A DNA stretch of 64,000 bases from Mariannaea sp. PMI_226 (Eukaryota > Ascomycota > Sordariomycetes > Hypocreales > Nectriaceae). The stretch's first letter is position 1; each line of letters begins with the position of its first letter. Where the stretch lies: positions 1,240,001 to 1,304,000 of the forward strand of contig JANFOG010000008.1 in the NCBI GenBank assembly GCA_024336345.1, in the 5' to 3' direction. Of this stretch, positions 35,547-48,573 are shown one piece after another. Under the pieces are notes generated by a model that worked only from the letters and a program-made list of their open reading frames with translations, made no database searches and was not told the origin of the DNA. The position numbers were made by a program, and so were the translations under genes.

Positions 35547-36480
35547 CAAAAGAACCTGCTTTCCCACTGTTTACAATCTCTAGCCCAAATTCTGGTTCGT
35601 ACCAACTGTGATTGCGGCGCGTAGCATATAGTTCTACCGTTGCGGTCTTCGATACCTTGTCATTACCTTCTTCACGAAGAACAGTGCTCGATGTCGTCCT
35701 CCATACGGTAATTAGAAAACATGTATCATCTAGAGAGCCTCTGGGCAATTTCTTGAAAGCATTGACTTTCCTCGACTAGTAGCTTTAATGACGTTTCATG
35801 GACCACCATAGATACGCATATAGTTACCTTGCTGCCATAGTGTTCTACTTGGGTCTGTATATGCGGGCTAGTCTGTGTATATGCAATATGCTGTGGTTCA
35901 CTTATACAAGTGGCCAAAATCCTGATATGGTAGAGACACTACAATTAACCTCGTTTGCCACACCTCTGTTGTCTTGTCCAGATCTACAAGGGTCAAGTGT
36001 AGCATTGTTTTGGCCATCGTCAGACGTACGTTTTTGCTGCTGTGTAGTATAGGAAAGTGAAGGTGAATATGTATATAATTTCACTGCCTCTCACAGAAAG
36101 AGTCTTGTTTTGGAGATATAAGGCGGATATGGTATTAAAATGACTCTGTATAAGCACTGTCTCCAATAAGGATAAAGTCGACGTTTGAGGCAGAGTCACT
36201 GTGCGTTATTCCTGACAAGAGGCCTTAGGAAATATTGATCCTCTGACCTTCGGGTGAACACATTCCTTATCTCAGTCAAAGTGACAGTATAGATATTGAG
36301 ACTTGATTCCCCTTCTATGTCGTAGAACAGATTTCTCAATCATTTGTCGCATGAAGACTCCATACCTAGAGTTATATAAATTAACATCCTCTCATAGGGG
36401 CTTATTCTGTCAAATTAGAGGGAGTATTGACCACTAGAGTGCTGTTCTAAATATGAGTGATCCTATAACACTACGAAGTA

Positions 36481-39400
36481 AAGGGATATCTTGTGCACAT
36501 CACTGAATGGTTGCTTGCGCCCGAGCCCACACAGATGGGATGGCTTGACAATTTGGTCCTAAATCACCAACAGTTGGGATGTAGTGATACATGCAATTCT
36601 ACATCTTGCTACCCGAAGTTGCGATACAGACAATCATTTGCTCCAGGCGACGATAGAGACAACTCTGGAAGATCAGCACGATTTCCTGGTGCTGGGCATC
36701 AACATGTCTTACCCTAGACTACCATGTCTCAATCGTGTCCGAGTAGATATGGCCTTCTTTCAATCCAATTCTATTCAAGCAATCGCTTGGCAAACCGTTG
36801 AGGAATCATAAACAAACCCCCCCTCGACCGCGTTACGCAGCCGGTATAGTCCGTTACTGTCAGCAGACGAGGTTAATTCGGATTCACTTCCCTGACCCGG
36901 TGTCACTACCCGACAACCACTCCATCAACAATGCCCGACCACGACAAAAGTATCCAAGAAAACATGCAGCCGGCAGCGGGCAAATGGGACAGGCAATGGT
37001 GACACCACCTACTCCGTTGTGCAGACAACACCTCATAAAAAGGTATCCCTCCCATGCACCGACTTGAGCATAGCAAGCATCTGCCGGGCCATATTTCCAC
37101 CACCGCAGCCGATTATCGGCCAAATATCGCTATGCGGCCGCAATAACCGGCAGCTTCATCCAGACACGAATCCTCCGGCCTTTTGGAACCAAGTATCAAG
37201 AAACCTTGAAACAATGCGAAGCCACAAAGCCGGCCCGCGGCCCGGCCCGTGAAGATACCCGGAATTAGGTCTGCTGCTCCTTTGGCTAATCCGGTACCCA
37301 TGCACACCGACACATATTACTTTCTGCCATCGTTGTATTCCTGTGAAGCCGCGTTTTCCTTCCAGAATCCTGTCTTACACCATTGCTCACAAGATGCCGC
37401 CACCTGCGCTTGCTCTTCCCTTACTCAAGCCCTTCCCTGAATCGTCACATGAGCCCCTGTTGCCGCGAGATGAGATAACATGGAATAAACAAGTGATATT
37501 CCCAAGCTAAAGGAGGGAGGGGCACTTTCCCCCGTCCCCAGACCCCGGATACCCCGGCAGGAGTCTGAGAATCCGCCATGGCGGTGAGAACAAAAGCAAA
37601 GTCAGCCAGTTGAAAAGCGAGCATCTCACCGACCCTGTCAGAAACCGTGGCCAAGGTGGCCGAGATAGGGGTGCTGACCGCTCTGCGGCGCACAACGTTG
37701 GTTGTGATATTTTCTAGAGGTCTTCCTTCTTCTTCTAACAATATTACCGATGGATGGAGATAGACGTGGCCATGATGGAATTGTGACCTGCGGGGACTCG
37801 TGGGAGTCCGAGACTGGGCCGGTTGATATGCGTCTGGCCTCAATGTACTATCATGTCCTGAAGAACTATTTTGAGGTAGATGAATTATATCAAAATTACG
37901 ATGTTGGGTGCCTTTTATTTTTTTTTTATTTCATTTCATCGCATAGTGGATGATGTAGTTGAAAGCATTTTGTAGCTTCTTACATATTTTACCTTAGTAT
38001 TGTTTTTGCTTTCATCACGACTAGGACGCCTACTCACTTGTGCTGAGAGAAGGGTTTGACAAACAAACGACTCCAAAATGGCACTCAATGTCACACCGGT
38101 TTCGGCACGGGCGCACGAAAATCGATGGCGCCAGCACTTGAGTCGCCAGGGATGTGGCCTTAGGTACCTGATACGCGCTCGAAGGCGCCAGGACAGGGAG
38201 ACAATGCCGCCTCAATCCTGCTGTCATGTATCAACCATCCTGGTGAGCCACGAGGGTTACCCAAGTGGTATTAGACAGAGCCAATGCCAGCGCATTCATC
38301 CGCTCTAGCACAGAGACACCTCCTTGCATTTCCACTGATGTCTGCAGCTTAGGCATGTGCTTTGGCCCTATGAGGTTGAGAGAGAGAAGTATACTTGAGA
38401 TCAAGCCGGCGGAGTGAGGGACCAATCGTCGAGAGGAGAGAAGAGAAAACAGCCATGAGTCGGCGAAGATCATGCAACTAAGAGACGCGACTGAGAGCAA
38501 AGTGTGTCGCTGACCCGCTAACAGAATCGGCACACCGCATTGCTTTTTCTTCAGCCACGGATATTGCTGTGTCAGATTTTCCCCGGCGGACCGAGCCATA
38601 CGCAAGGCTCTCAGTCCTAGAGGTACTCATCGATACACCCTAGACATTGCATAGGCATGCCACGTTCGGCCATTGCAGCAACAGGGATCCAAGTATTTCC
38701 CATTTAACCTTTATGATTGGGCCAAGACCATTGGAGGAGGTGGGATTGTATCACCGCGGACTTGTTGCCGAACACTGAGATGGGTCTGATTTGCTCCGAT
38801 AGGCGTGTATAAACGTTGCGGAATTGATACATGCCGTGAAAGGTTCGCCAGTCCCGGCGAAGACGCGGAGTGTATCCGCTGCCAAGACTAACTAAGCAAG
38901 TGTCAATAGCCTTGTTCACGTCCCAGTGACCAAGTTTATGGGATAAACGGAAACATGAGGTTAACAACCATACCATGAGGCTGAAATCTCAAGGGGGACC
39001 AGTTCATGATGTGGGGGATCAACGTGAATGAATAGTCACCCGAATTGGGGTGTGCAAGTGGAACCAGGGCAGTTCTGGATAAGCTTCCTTGTACAGGATG
39101 CACTGTAGGTCCCACGCCTTTCGACGTCCCACTGTACGGAAACAGTACGAGGTAACTTAATGCGAGACTCCGAAAAGCTGTAACAAGGTGGCCACACGCA
39201 CGTTTCCCCCGGAAAATCAAGGCCGCTTCGCCTCGCCTCGCAGATGGAGTGCATTAAGTTGCATGGTGTCGAGCACAATGACGTATGCGAGGCTTTGAAT
39301 CGCCTAGTTGAAGGCACGGGCCTTCTTCCTCATTACCTTTAGGAGAGTTCGCTATTTGGCTGTACTCAAGTCTCGCAGTTACTACATAATCATGCGTACC

Positions 39401-42400
39401 AAGAAGCCAGGTGGCTAATCATCTGGCCGGTGTGACTGTAACTCGAGTAGCACTCTTTGCCATGTGTCCATCTGGGTGAAGCCCATTAATACAGCTGGGA
39501 AAGTGGCAGCTGGCAAGTGATAGCAACAGCAGGGTACTTCGTACAAATCCATCGGGTAGTACTGAGCAATACAATCTGCTCTGGATTGGCGAGTGAAACG
39601 GCCCCACGGCGAGCCGCGCATTCTCACAGATCGATATTTGATAATCACCCGAATAAAGTCAGTTAAACACTGAGAAGATCAAAGCTTCTTCAGAAGCAAT
39701 GCTGGTGATTGTTGGTTGATCGGAGATATGAGACAGTCGAGTAGGGCTTTGCGAAGCACCTGTGATTGCCAATATCAGACCGAGGAGAAGTCTCTATCAT
39801 TGGGAGTGGTTCGACACGTTGTGTCACGTCAACCACCGCGAAGCGGTGCATGGATAGAATGGCCCAGCAGCCAGCAGCTGCAAAACTTCAGCCAATGTCA
39901 AAGATGGCGCCTCCGCCCAATTGTGAATTTGGGCGCTTCCATAGATTCAACCGTATAAGGTGCTTCGGGTGATAGGTCGTAGGCTGGCATCAATGCGAAG
40001 AGGACATCACACACGCAGAATGAAGAAGTCGCTGGCTTTTCCTGACATCCATGGCTCATAGAAAATCCTGCTTATACTTCGTGTATTGTAGATAGCTGGT
40101 AATGGACATGGGCAAATCGGCGAGAGGTGATATGTCACATTTGATTGGCGATTGAGGCCCGCCAGACTGACTGAATGAGTCGGGTATCAGACTGGAGTGT
40201 TTTTTTGAGAGATCATTGGTTGTCGGCTGACAGAGAGAGGTGGAACCTGAGAAAGCATGGGAAGAGGTGGAAGAGTTGCTCGAGGAAAGAAAGCTGGTGT
40301 GACGCGGACTGCGTGGAGACAGAGAGACAGACTGTGAGAGAAAATGAAGAGTGTGTTGGCGAACAGGGGGCCCGAGCTAGTTACTGATGCCGGCCGGCAA
40401 GAAAAAAGTTGAGACTTGAGCAGTGATCAATTATGGTCGTTCAGAGGACGGAGCTGTATGAGTGAGGGATGGAGACTGAATGGGGATGAGTATACCATAG
40501 GGACCGGTGCGGAGAACGATCATCCGCCACGCCACTATCGATGGTTTGCTTAGGTATGAGCTGAAGCCAAGATAGTCAATCGGATGAGTTGGAAGAGGAC
40601 GGAGCCAAGGAGGGAGAAGAGGAGCGAAGGAACGCTGGACTCACCGATAGTCCCCCTTGCAGCAATGCTCTTTCACATTCTTCCGTCTCGCCTCGCTCAT
40701 TCTCTTGCCTTCACGGGTGGTGGGCTGTTGGGGAAACATGAAACTGTTGAACACCACGTGTAGTAGAGGGAAGTCAGCTTCGGCGCGGAATGGACAAATG
40801 ATAGCATTGGCGTTTTTGCATTGATGCGGGACATGTCGTAATAAGAAGTCAGAGGACATGTTTTGATATACCTCTGGCGCCCACCTTTCACGATATCATT
40901 GGGGTAGGCTTAGGGCAAGTGTCTGCTTAAAGGCACGACTTGGGCAGCAGCTGCCGTGGTGCAAAAGCTGTAATTGCCAAATCAGGCCAGGTACAGCTGC
41001 ATATCATCACATCCTACCTTACCTTGCCGTAGACACGGTAAGGTAGCTTCGGTACCTCATGCTTCTGCCCTGTTTTCCCTCCTCATTTTGACTCCATAAC
41101 ATCACCATCACCTCTCCTGCCCTCAGCACCACCTCATCTTGATAGCGTCATACCCACAGCAGTATTACTCTGTTGCCGCTTTGCTTTGCGTGTCAACGCA
41201 TGTCATGTCATTGTCAACAACACGAGTCTACCTACCCCAGACCCGTCCCCACAAGGCCAAGGAGATACACCTACGCATGAGCTGAAAATGCATCTAAACA
41301 ACCAAGATATCAAGTCCACCACACTTCGGCTTTTGGCAAGTCGCATACGCACAGATGACACCACTACCACCCTCATCCGCCTTAAATCACTACGCCGACC
41401 CTCCGACTTTAGGCCCTGAGCAATCACTGGCCTGCGTTTGGTCTTTGTTTTGGGAACAGGGGTGAAGTTGACTGATCGAAAGCTTTGTCCGAAGCAACCA
41501 GGTTATGTGCTTTGTACACGAGAGCAAACGGAGATGTATCCTGTATCACTTTATCTCAGCTAGAGACCCTTGTTGTCTTACCCGTCCTCTTGTCTCCCCC
41601 AGGCAAGTAACTAAAATAAATAAATGAGCATCTCGTGCTGCACCTTGCACCAGATCTTACAGCATGCTCCAGACACGGTTTGGATCGGCGCAGTCGTCTG
41701 ACATAGCAAACCTCGAATCTCAACAAGACCCCCATGTAGCTTGGCCAATATCAGCTCGGATAGAGTCTAGCTTATGCTACTATGAATGGTGATCAGGAAT
41801 TCTCCAAGAGGTTGCACACCACCTCGAAAGTCCCACGCTCAACTTCGCGCTCATAAAAAAATGGAACAATATTATGTACGGAACATACGCTACGTAGTGT
41901 AAGTAAGTACGAAGTACATATGGTTAAGTGCACCAGTGCTTGGGTTGCTGAATACAGGTCCCACCCACCTAATTGGGTCCAGGGCCTGGCATCGGGCGAC
42001 CTGGGCAAAAGAGCTAGGATCGCGACGGAGCGGCTCTTTTGGGCCTTGACTTGCGAATAAAGGGTGGAGGGGCGATTGTCCGGCTGGCCTCAACCTACGG
42101 CTAGTCTTGACTAGGTTACACATACATCAGCCAGTCACCACTCGTTCGTCCTATTGTCACTGCTAGATGGCACAATTTAACGGGGATGAGACAGCTGACA
42201 CAGACTCTCTATTGGGGAGCCGTTCAATATCCCCCGTTTTTTTTTTCCTGCTTTGCTGATTTCGACAGCATCAGCCCATCCTGCAGGCATTTACGAGCTG
42301 CAAGCCAGTTACAGCTCCAGCTCCAGCTCATCGCGGATGGTGGAGGGTTATGCGTCTGTTAGTCGGATTGGTGGAAAAGAACGAGACTGGATAATGGGAC

Positions 42401-45400
42401 GGGGGCGGGCGAATAAATTGAAATGACTGAAGAATGAATATGGAGCAGGCACAAGGATTTTGCGTGTTACATAGTACCTCGGCGATTGCAGGACGATGGA
42501 CCACCACACAAGCAGCGGAACTGGCATCTAAGATGGCAGTCCGAGCGTATTCCCTCAGTGTGTGGGCTGCAGGACTGACAAGCGATCTCTGGGTCCTTCA
42601 CTCGTGGCTCCCATGCTTGACGAGATTACCTGCTATGTCACCCAGCATCGAATCCATGCTGACTTGTGAGAGTAGGTCGATACTGAGAGGGAAGGGGTGG
42701 CAGGCTTGCATCACGGCACTCTAGACAGAGTTTGGTAAGCCATCAAGAAGAGGACATAAGACCGTGATACAGTTGCCCATGAACTATCGCAATCAGCGCA
42801 TCTGCAGGCGCACACACAACCCCAGCAAGCGGTGAAGCAGTATTTCACATGTCGTCACGAGCCGGATGGCGGCTGGGACCAGAGCTCAGGCTGGCTGGGG
42901 AATGATTGCGGCTTCAAACGGCGGACAACGCTGCAAAGTAAGGTACTGCAGACGCAATAATCGGGACGGGATATACCTTTGATGGGAAGAGGAAGAAGAG
43001 GGGGGGGGAGACCCATGTTCGACTTGAGCAAACAAGCCACTGTTCCCTCGCCCCATACGTTCCAGCAACCCATGTCAAACCTCCGTTGACCGACTGCTGA
43101 AAGAATGCATGGACTTACTTGTTTTGGTTGTATGGTGGGCGCCTTTAAACTCCTCGTTCCATGGACGTGAGTGACCAGACTGAGAATTTTCCTTTGGACC
43201 TTGAGAACAATTTTTCACAATCAATACATAGTCGTACCGCCTTGGTCAGGCCGACGAACCCAGAGTAGGAAAATAACTGAAAGGGGGGCAACTGCTCCGT
43301 GACTAGGAGATGATCGGGGCCACGAACTACCAAAACAATTCTCCATAGCGACCCTGGTACTTGGAAGAAGGAGTAGACGGGATAAAAAAAAATAAGGCTA
43401 GAGGGGGGCTGCATTGGAAGGTCTACTTAGTACCAAAGACGCCCAGGGCTGGGCGGAGATGGTTAATGGCGGTACTGGTGGGCCGAGGGGGAGCCATACT
43501 GGAAGCCCAGTGCTCTCCTCATAGCCACGTCTTGGGTATGGACGGCTGACCTACCGGTAGTGCGGTAGTGTAGCATATTAGAAGCCGGAAGCGGTGGAGC
43601 CGACGAAGTCAAGCACTTTTGGGCGGTGGAGAGGGCGAGAAGATGGAATCGAGAAGTGCCATGGATAATCCTGGCAGACTGCACACCAACCAAAGCTGCC
43701 CAACGCTCCATCTGATGTGCAACTTCGCCAAGATGTTAAGATCGAGACGGGGTGTTCCACCCACTACCGCTATGTATTTTGAGATAGAAGCGTCTCAGCG
43801 ATAGCCGTTTGGAAACAATAGTCCATGATGGTTTTATTATTAGGTATTGTTATTATGATTTCTGTAATTCTCCAAAGGATCTAACACGCCCACCACTGGG
43901 AGTCTCACACGCACACATTTATTATGCAGGCGGCTTGGTGCAGTAGCTACATTACAGCACAGGATAGTATGCACGCAGCAAACCGTATATACGGGAATGG
44001 GGTTGTCTCGCCAGTTAAAATCAGTTGTTGGTCAATGCCGACTCATTCCGCACTCTTGCTGTCTCTTTTGCAGCACATCGCGCATGCCTGGCGCATGGCG
44101 CATCACATCTCAGTGCCGTGCTGTGGCTAATGACGGCCGAGGCGGCGAACGCTTATTCGCCAATTCCCCTCCAGAAGCTTAGTTTTCTCTTCTCTCGCTC
44201 CTGGGGACCTGCAGGAGGCTTACAGGAGGCCAACGCAAGGTGAGGTGAACCTAAGCACGGGTACGTCGTACATGACATGGCTGAGACAGAGGGTGCGTAA
44301 TGCTACAGAACTGATGTACTTGGCCGTCTGTGGCCAACTGCCGCAGTGCGGCGTCTCTCACGCCCTCCCCTCCAGTTCGGCTTTGTTTGGATCTGGCTCC
44401 GGTGACATGGTGTTTGAAAATCGTCAAAGCAACCACTGTGGCAATGGGCAAGATGTAGGCAAACGCGATGTGCAACGCATACGCAGTACCCTGAAGAGCT
44501 TTGCATGGAGTTGTGTGGCTCAACTAGCCTGAAAGCGCCCATGACAGCAGCCTCCCGGTTATTTACGTCACTAGTGTATTGCACGAGGAATTAGGTGTGT
44601 AAGTACATGGCTGAAGGCTTGTCGCTGACGCAGTCCAGTTGGTGTGCTGAAGACGTAACTCACTCCGTTCCTCGCTTGAAGTATATGCGCACTACGCACG
44701 GGGAGGGTAGGGTAGTTTACTTTGACCTCCTGACTCGGGCCCATCTGACTGACTCGGATGACGATGGTTGAAAGACGGTGGTGTGAATGGGAGAAACTAA
44801 GATATGCGCAGGGCTCATCAGATCTCAGAATCAGGAGTTTGGGCAGAAATACTCAGCGGATTATTCACTGCCTTGCCTCGTATCGGGCGTTCAGCAGGTC
44901 TGGGGATTGTGCTACAACCGACGCCTGCATAGCATTTTGATGGTAATTTGGAAATCGGACACATCACACGCTCCCGATCACTTAGCCAGTCGATCGACAG
45001 CTCCTGGTCAAAAAGTGGCTTCAGTGACTTACATCTACGGTATAGTATACGACAGCACCACCATCACATACGATAACTAATCACCTCGCTACATTTGTAA
45101 CATTTTCATGATTGGCGACCCGGGCACTGGCAGCTGGGCAAGGTCGACTGGCTTTTCAACTGCGCTACCTCCATCAACATCAACCTTCATTGGCCTAGGA
45201 AGTGCTACACTGCCGAGTACGGTGTGTAACTAAGTAGTGCAGTCAAATATTGTACCCACACACATCTAACCTCACTTTCGATTTCGCCCAGCGTTACTAG
45301 GCCACCTCCATCGGGGGGTTTCTAAGCCTTGACGCAGCGCACTTCAACACACTGCCATTGACCTGCGGCAGCTCGAAACGGCATGTGGTGATTTTCGTCA

Positions 45401-46694
45401 AGTAGTGACCAAAGCGACTTACACGGCCTAGTATATTAAGAAGCCGGAACCCGAGACGAATATCAGATCCCTGGACGTGGTACGGACTATGCTTCCTTCA
45501 CGTTACTTTTCTTCTCCCCTGGCTTCCCTTTAGCATACGGAATAATTAGTGTATCATAATCGCGCCGTAGGCGAGGGCCGGGGTCTATGTCGAGAAGGCG
45601 CAGATTGCCAGGCCATTGTTCTACTATTTTACTATGTAGATACCTTCTTACCTGATGTATTGTGGTACAATGTTGTCTTCTGTGTGGCTCGTGAGATGAG
45701 TCGGACCGGTATTCCTTCATCACAAAAAGCTTGATCAATTGAAGTTGGATTGCTGCCCGGGGAAGACGTGAGTGGCTGTCTTCTTCCCCCCTCCCCCCTT
45801 TCCCCCGGTAAACCATAACGGAGCTCACCTGAAGCTGACCATACTTAGCTAGGACAATACCCCCTAAAATACTACCTACTTTACCAGGTTTCCACCACCA
45901 AGTCCATGGTAATCGGCCCAGAGATGAGAGAGTTAATTATATCGCTCGCACAGACAGAGGCCATCCATCAAATTGTCATCTACACCTCACTTTGATCCAT
46001 TCCCTCCTTCTCACAGGCTATCCTGGGTTTCTAGAAAAAAAGAGGACAGGATCACTCTCATGTGCGTTTTCAGGCTCCCGGATTCTGCACTCATTTGGTC
46101 TTTCCCAGGGTCAGGAATCTCCCTTCTTCATCCCGTCACGTATCTTTGGCACAATTCCTCGGAGAAATGATAGCCCCTCCAAAACACAACCAGTGTAATG
46201 ATGGTTTAAATATGTGCCTTGCCTGATTCGTGATTGAATTCGTGTCATCTCGAATTCGCCGTTGTCAAAACATATCATATTCGCATTTTTTTTTTTGGAG
46301 AAAGACGGCCTCAGAAACGCACACACCGTCACCACCTGCATCACGGGAAACATCCATCAACAACGACGATAAAACGTCAGGCATTCAATCGTGTGGGCTT
46401 CCCATCCCTTGCCTCCACACCCTCCCAGAAAAGGGCCAAGGCCCCCAGTAGACCCAACAGGCGGGCCCAGAAGAAGCGCCTCAGCGGAGTCAGAGGGAAC
46501 ACTGGTTTGGCTGGACACCTAGAGAGACCCAGAAGCCCCCCTTCTTGACCCCAGTGACACTCCACCACTGGAGAAGTGCCACCCAGGGTGTGGTGGGAGG
46601 AAGACTCAAATCCAAGCACAAGAGAGTGCGTGCAGTGCAGCGTGCAGTTTGCAGAACAAGCACGCTACATCAGCAGCAATCATATCTGTCTTAG
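36481..46694. other. Long stretch without supportable genes, 10.2 kb
   Basis: Both strands contain only frames shorter than about 133 codons, with no recognisable domain, no convincing splice chain and no clear codon texture. The longest is 37445-37843 (-). Base composition is near the window average. Scattered features include short palindromes (41014-41046) and TACCTA-type motifs (about 38163, 41016, 45872). No tRNA, rRNA or transposase remnant was recognised. Species-specific small genes or noncoding RNAs cannot be excluded. Confidence 0.5.
41014..41046. repeat. Inverted repeat CTACCTTACC / GGTAAGGTAG
   Basis: Ten-base perfect arms are separated by 13 bases, so a hairpin is possible. A GGTACC follows at about 41051. 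It resembles the GGTAC/TACCTA motif family seen elsewhere in the gene-poor regions. Confidence 0.75.
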
Positions 46695-46727
46695 GTGTGC
46701 GTGTGTGTGTGTGTGCGCGCGCGCGTG
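46695..46727. repeat. GT/GC alternating repeat (Z-DNA prone)
   Basis: There are 33 bases of strict purine-pyrimidine alternation, GTGTGC(GT)n followed by (GC)n. The GC part makes this one of the strongest Z-DNA candidates in the window. It lies about 1.85 kb upstream of hmt1. Confidence 0.85.
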
Positions 46728-48573
46728 AATAAGCATTGCGTGTAAGTGCGTGAAGGGTGTTGTGCCCACACACTCACAACTCAGGACTGCCCAATGCAAC
46801 AGATCCAAGGAGAAGCCCGAGAGGCTTAGAGGGTCTAGAGTTGAGACCTGGAAAGTCGAGGCCGTAAGGAGACGCCAAAGAAAACTCCCCGGATTGTAGC
46901 GTTGGAACTTGGGCATGATTTGCAACACTACATCCTAATATTGCTGGACGATGCAGACCTTTCATATCAATAGGAACAAGACAAACGGAGTCCGTGGCCC
47001 TGTTGCGCAAGCTTCCTCTTTTCGTGAATCTCTTCCGCCTCCTTCCCCTTCCATTCTCTTTCCTTTCTTTACTTTTCTATTCATACTTCCCCTTTTTAAT
47101 CATAATTATCGCTACCTAGCTTTCTCTTTTTCTTGGGTTTCGTTCTCTAATCCATACATACTCGATTCGTATCCCGTTTGGTATCTTTCAGCTTGCCTCC
47201 GTAGAGTCTAAAGAACTTCGGAGCTTGCTAGGGCCCCTCCTTATCCCCCCTCCATCAAAGCTTCTCACCCCCCCTCCCCGTGGACCCTGGAACGTCAGGC
47301 AAGGCCTCCAACCTCCATCCCCGAGCTGCATTGGGATCATTGGCATTTTTGGATTCGAGAACAATTTTGACGGTACGTACTGTATCTTTTTTTATGCACT
47401 CCGTGTTTTCCCTGGCACTACCTACAGAAGACAAGGACAAGGGCAGCGCTCTCCGGGTCTTTCGCCACTGTCCAGTCAGCTGCCCCACCACAAGGGACGC
47501 TCACCTGCACTGGGCAACTGCATCTCCCTTCGCGTTACTGGACTGGACGGCACGACCTGGTGCTTTGTGCCCCTACTTCGCTGGAGTATGCCCGAGAGCT
47601 TGTGCCTGTGCTTGTACTTGTGCTTGTGCTTGTGCCAGTGCATGGCATTCAGAGGTTTTTATGTCGGTGCTACCTGACGATTTCCTTCCCCCTGTTTTGC
47701 TTGCGTTTTGCGTTTTCTTATACATAGGTAGTAGGTACAATGTACTGTAGATTCACACTGCATATTATTGTCAACTGCAACTTGAGATATTTCTCATTTT
47801 ATTTCTTTTCTTTGATTCCCTTGACCCAAATCTTTCATCATAAAAATTTATTCATTATCTTGCGTGCATACCTACTACCAGTGCTAGATCCTTTATTTCT
47901 ACCGACGTCCCTTGAAACGTTGACCGGTCACCAGGTAGTAATGAACTAGGTTGGTAGGAACCTACCGCACCTTACCAAGGTTGCTTGTCCTTGACGCCGC
48001 TGGCACCTGCCATTGCACTGGCACTGACACTTTGTGTTGGGGGGGCCGTCATTCTCGGTCTGGCATCCCACCTGCTACGTACATGGTACAACCCAGGTGC
48101 TTGTCCCCTTCTTCGTCTGCGCCTTCCGACTGGGTCGCTCCACCCACTTCTACGTACCTTGTTACTCACACTCAACCCTTCTTGGGAAGGAACCTGCTGA
48201 GCCTACCCACCAACCAACCTACCAACTAAGCAGGGACTTAGACTTAGACCAAGACCAGACTCGACTTCGAGCGTCGAGACTCGACTCAACTCGACTCGTT
48301 CTTCTCTCAACATCATCTCGTGCCTCTTTCTCCCTCCCGCTGCTCACTCGTTTTACTTCCCTCCTCCCCACCCCCGCCCCTCGCCAATTGCCACGGGCAG
48401 GGCAATGCTTCGTCCGTGGTGATCGCTCGTCGTCCTCCACCTTCTCTTCTACCACTTAGCCGCCCCCATTCTCCTTCCTGCTCTCGTACGTCTTTGATTC
48501 TTTCGTCCTTGCTCGGCACATCAGCTGCCACCGCTCTGCTGCCCTGACTTCGCTCACACGTCCACAGCCTATC
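46728..48573 (+). promoter_or_regulatory. Promoter and presumed long leader of hmt1
   Basis: From about 47020 the plus strand is markedly pyrimidine-rich (TTCCCC, TTTCTTT and CCTCC runs), as in fungal promoters and leaders, up to the ATG at 48574. It carries a palindrome GGTAGGAACCTACC (47953-47966), the CTTGTG repeat (47598-47641) and ACTCG-type repeats with a CTCGAC/GTCGAG hairpin (48260-48278). The transcription start is not determinable here. Confidence 0.5.
47598..47641. repeat. CTTGTG hexanucleotide repeat
   Basis: About six imperfect copies of a GTGCTT unit lie in the hmt1 upstream region. The repeat is also open in two plus-strand frames (reading Cys-Ala or Leu-Cys), but the flanking frames are not credible proteins. 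Confidence 0.85.

Larger units (their letters stand above)
34741..36480. other. AT-rich block with TA/GTAT repeats
   Basis: GC content falls to roughly one third by eye, against about half in the flanks, and TA dinucleotides are frequent. It includes a TA/GTAT repeat at 34778-34813 and an 18-T run at 35529-35546. Frames are short and broken. A RIP-mutated remnant of a repeat is possible but unproven; no terminal repeats or protein traces were recognised. Confidence 0.5.

Noticed and set aside
37445..37843. 132-codon minus-strand frame in the gene-poor region
   Set aside because: There is no domain, no splice partner and no leader-like sequence; the length is within chance for this composition.
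47280..47750. Cys-Ala repeat protein encoded by the CTTGTG repeat
   Set aside because: The Cys-Ala run is just the hexanucleotide repeat in one frame, and the flanking residues look non-coding.
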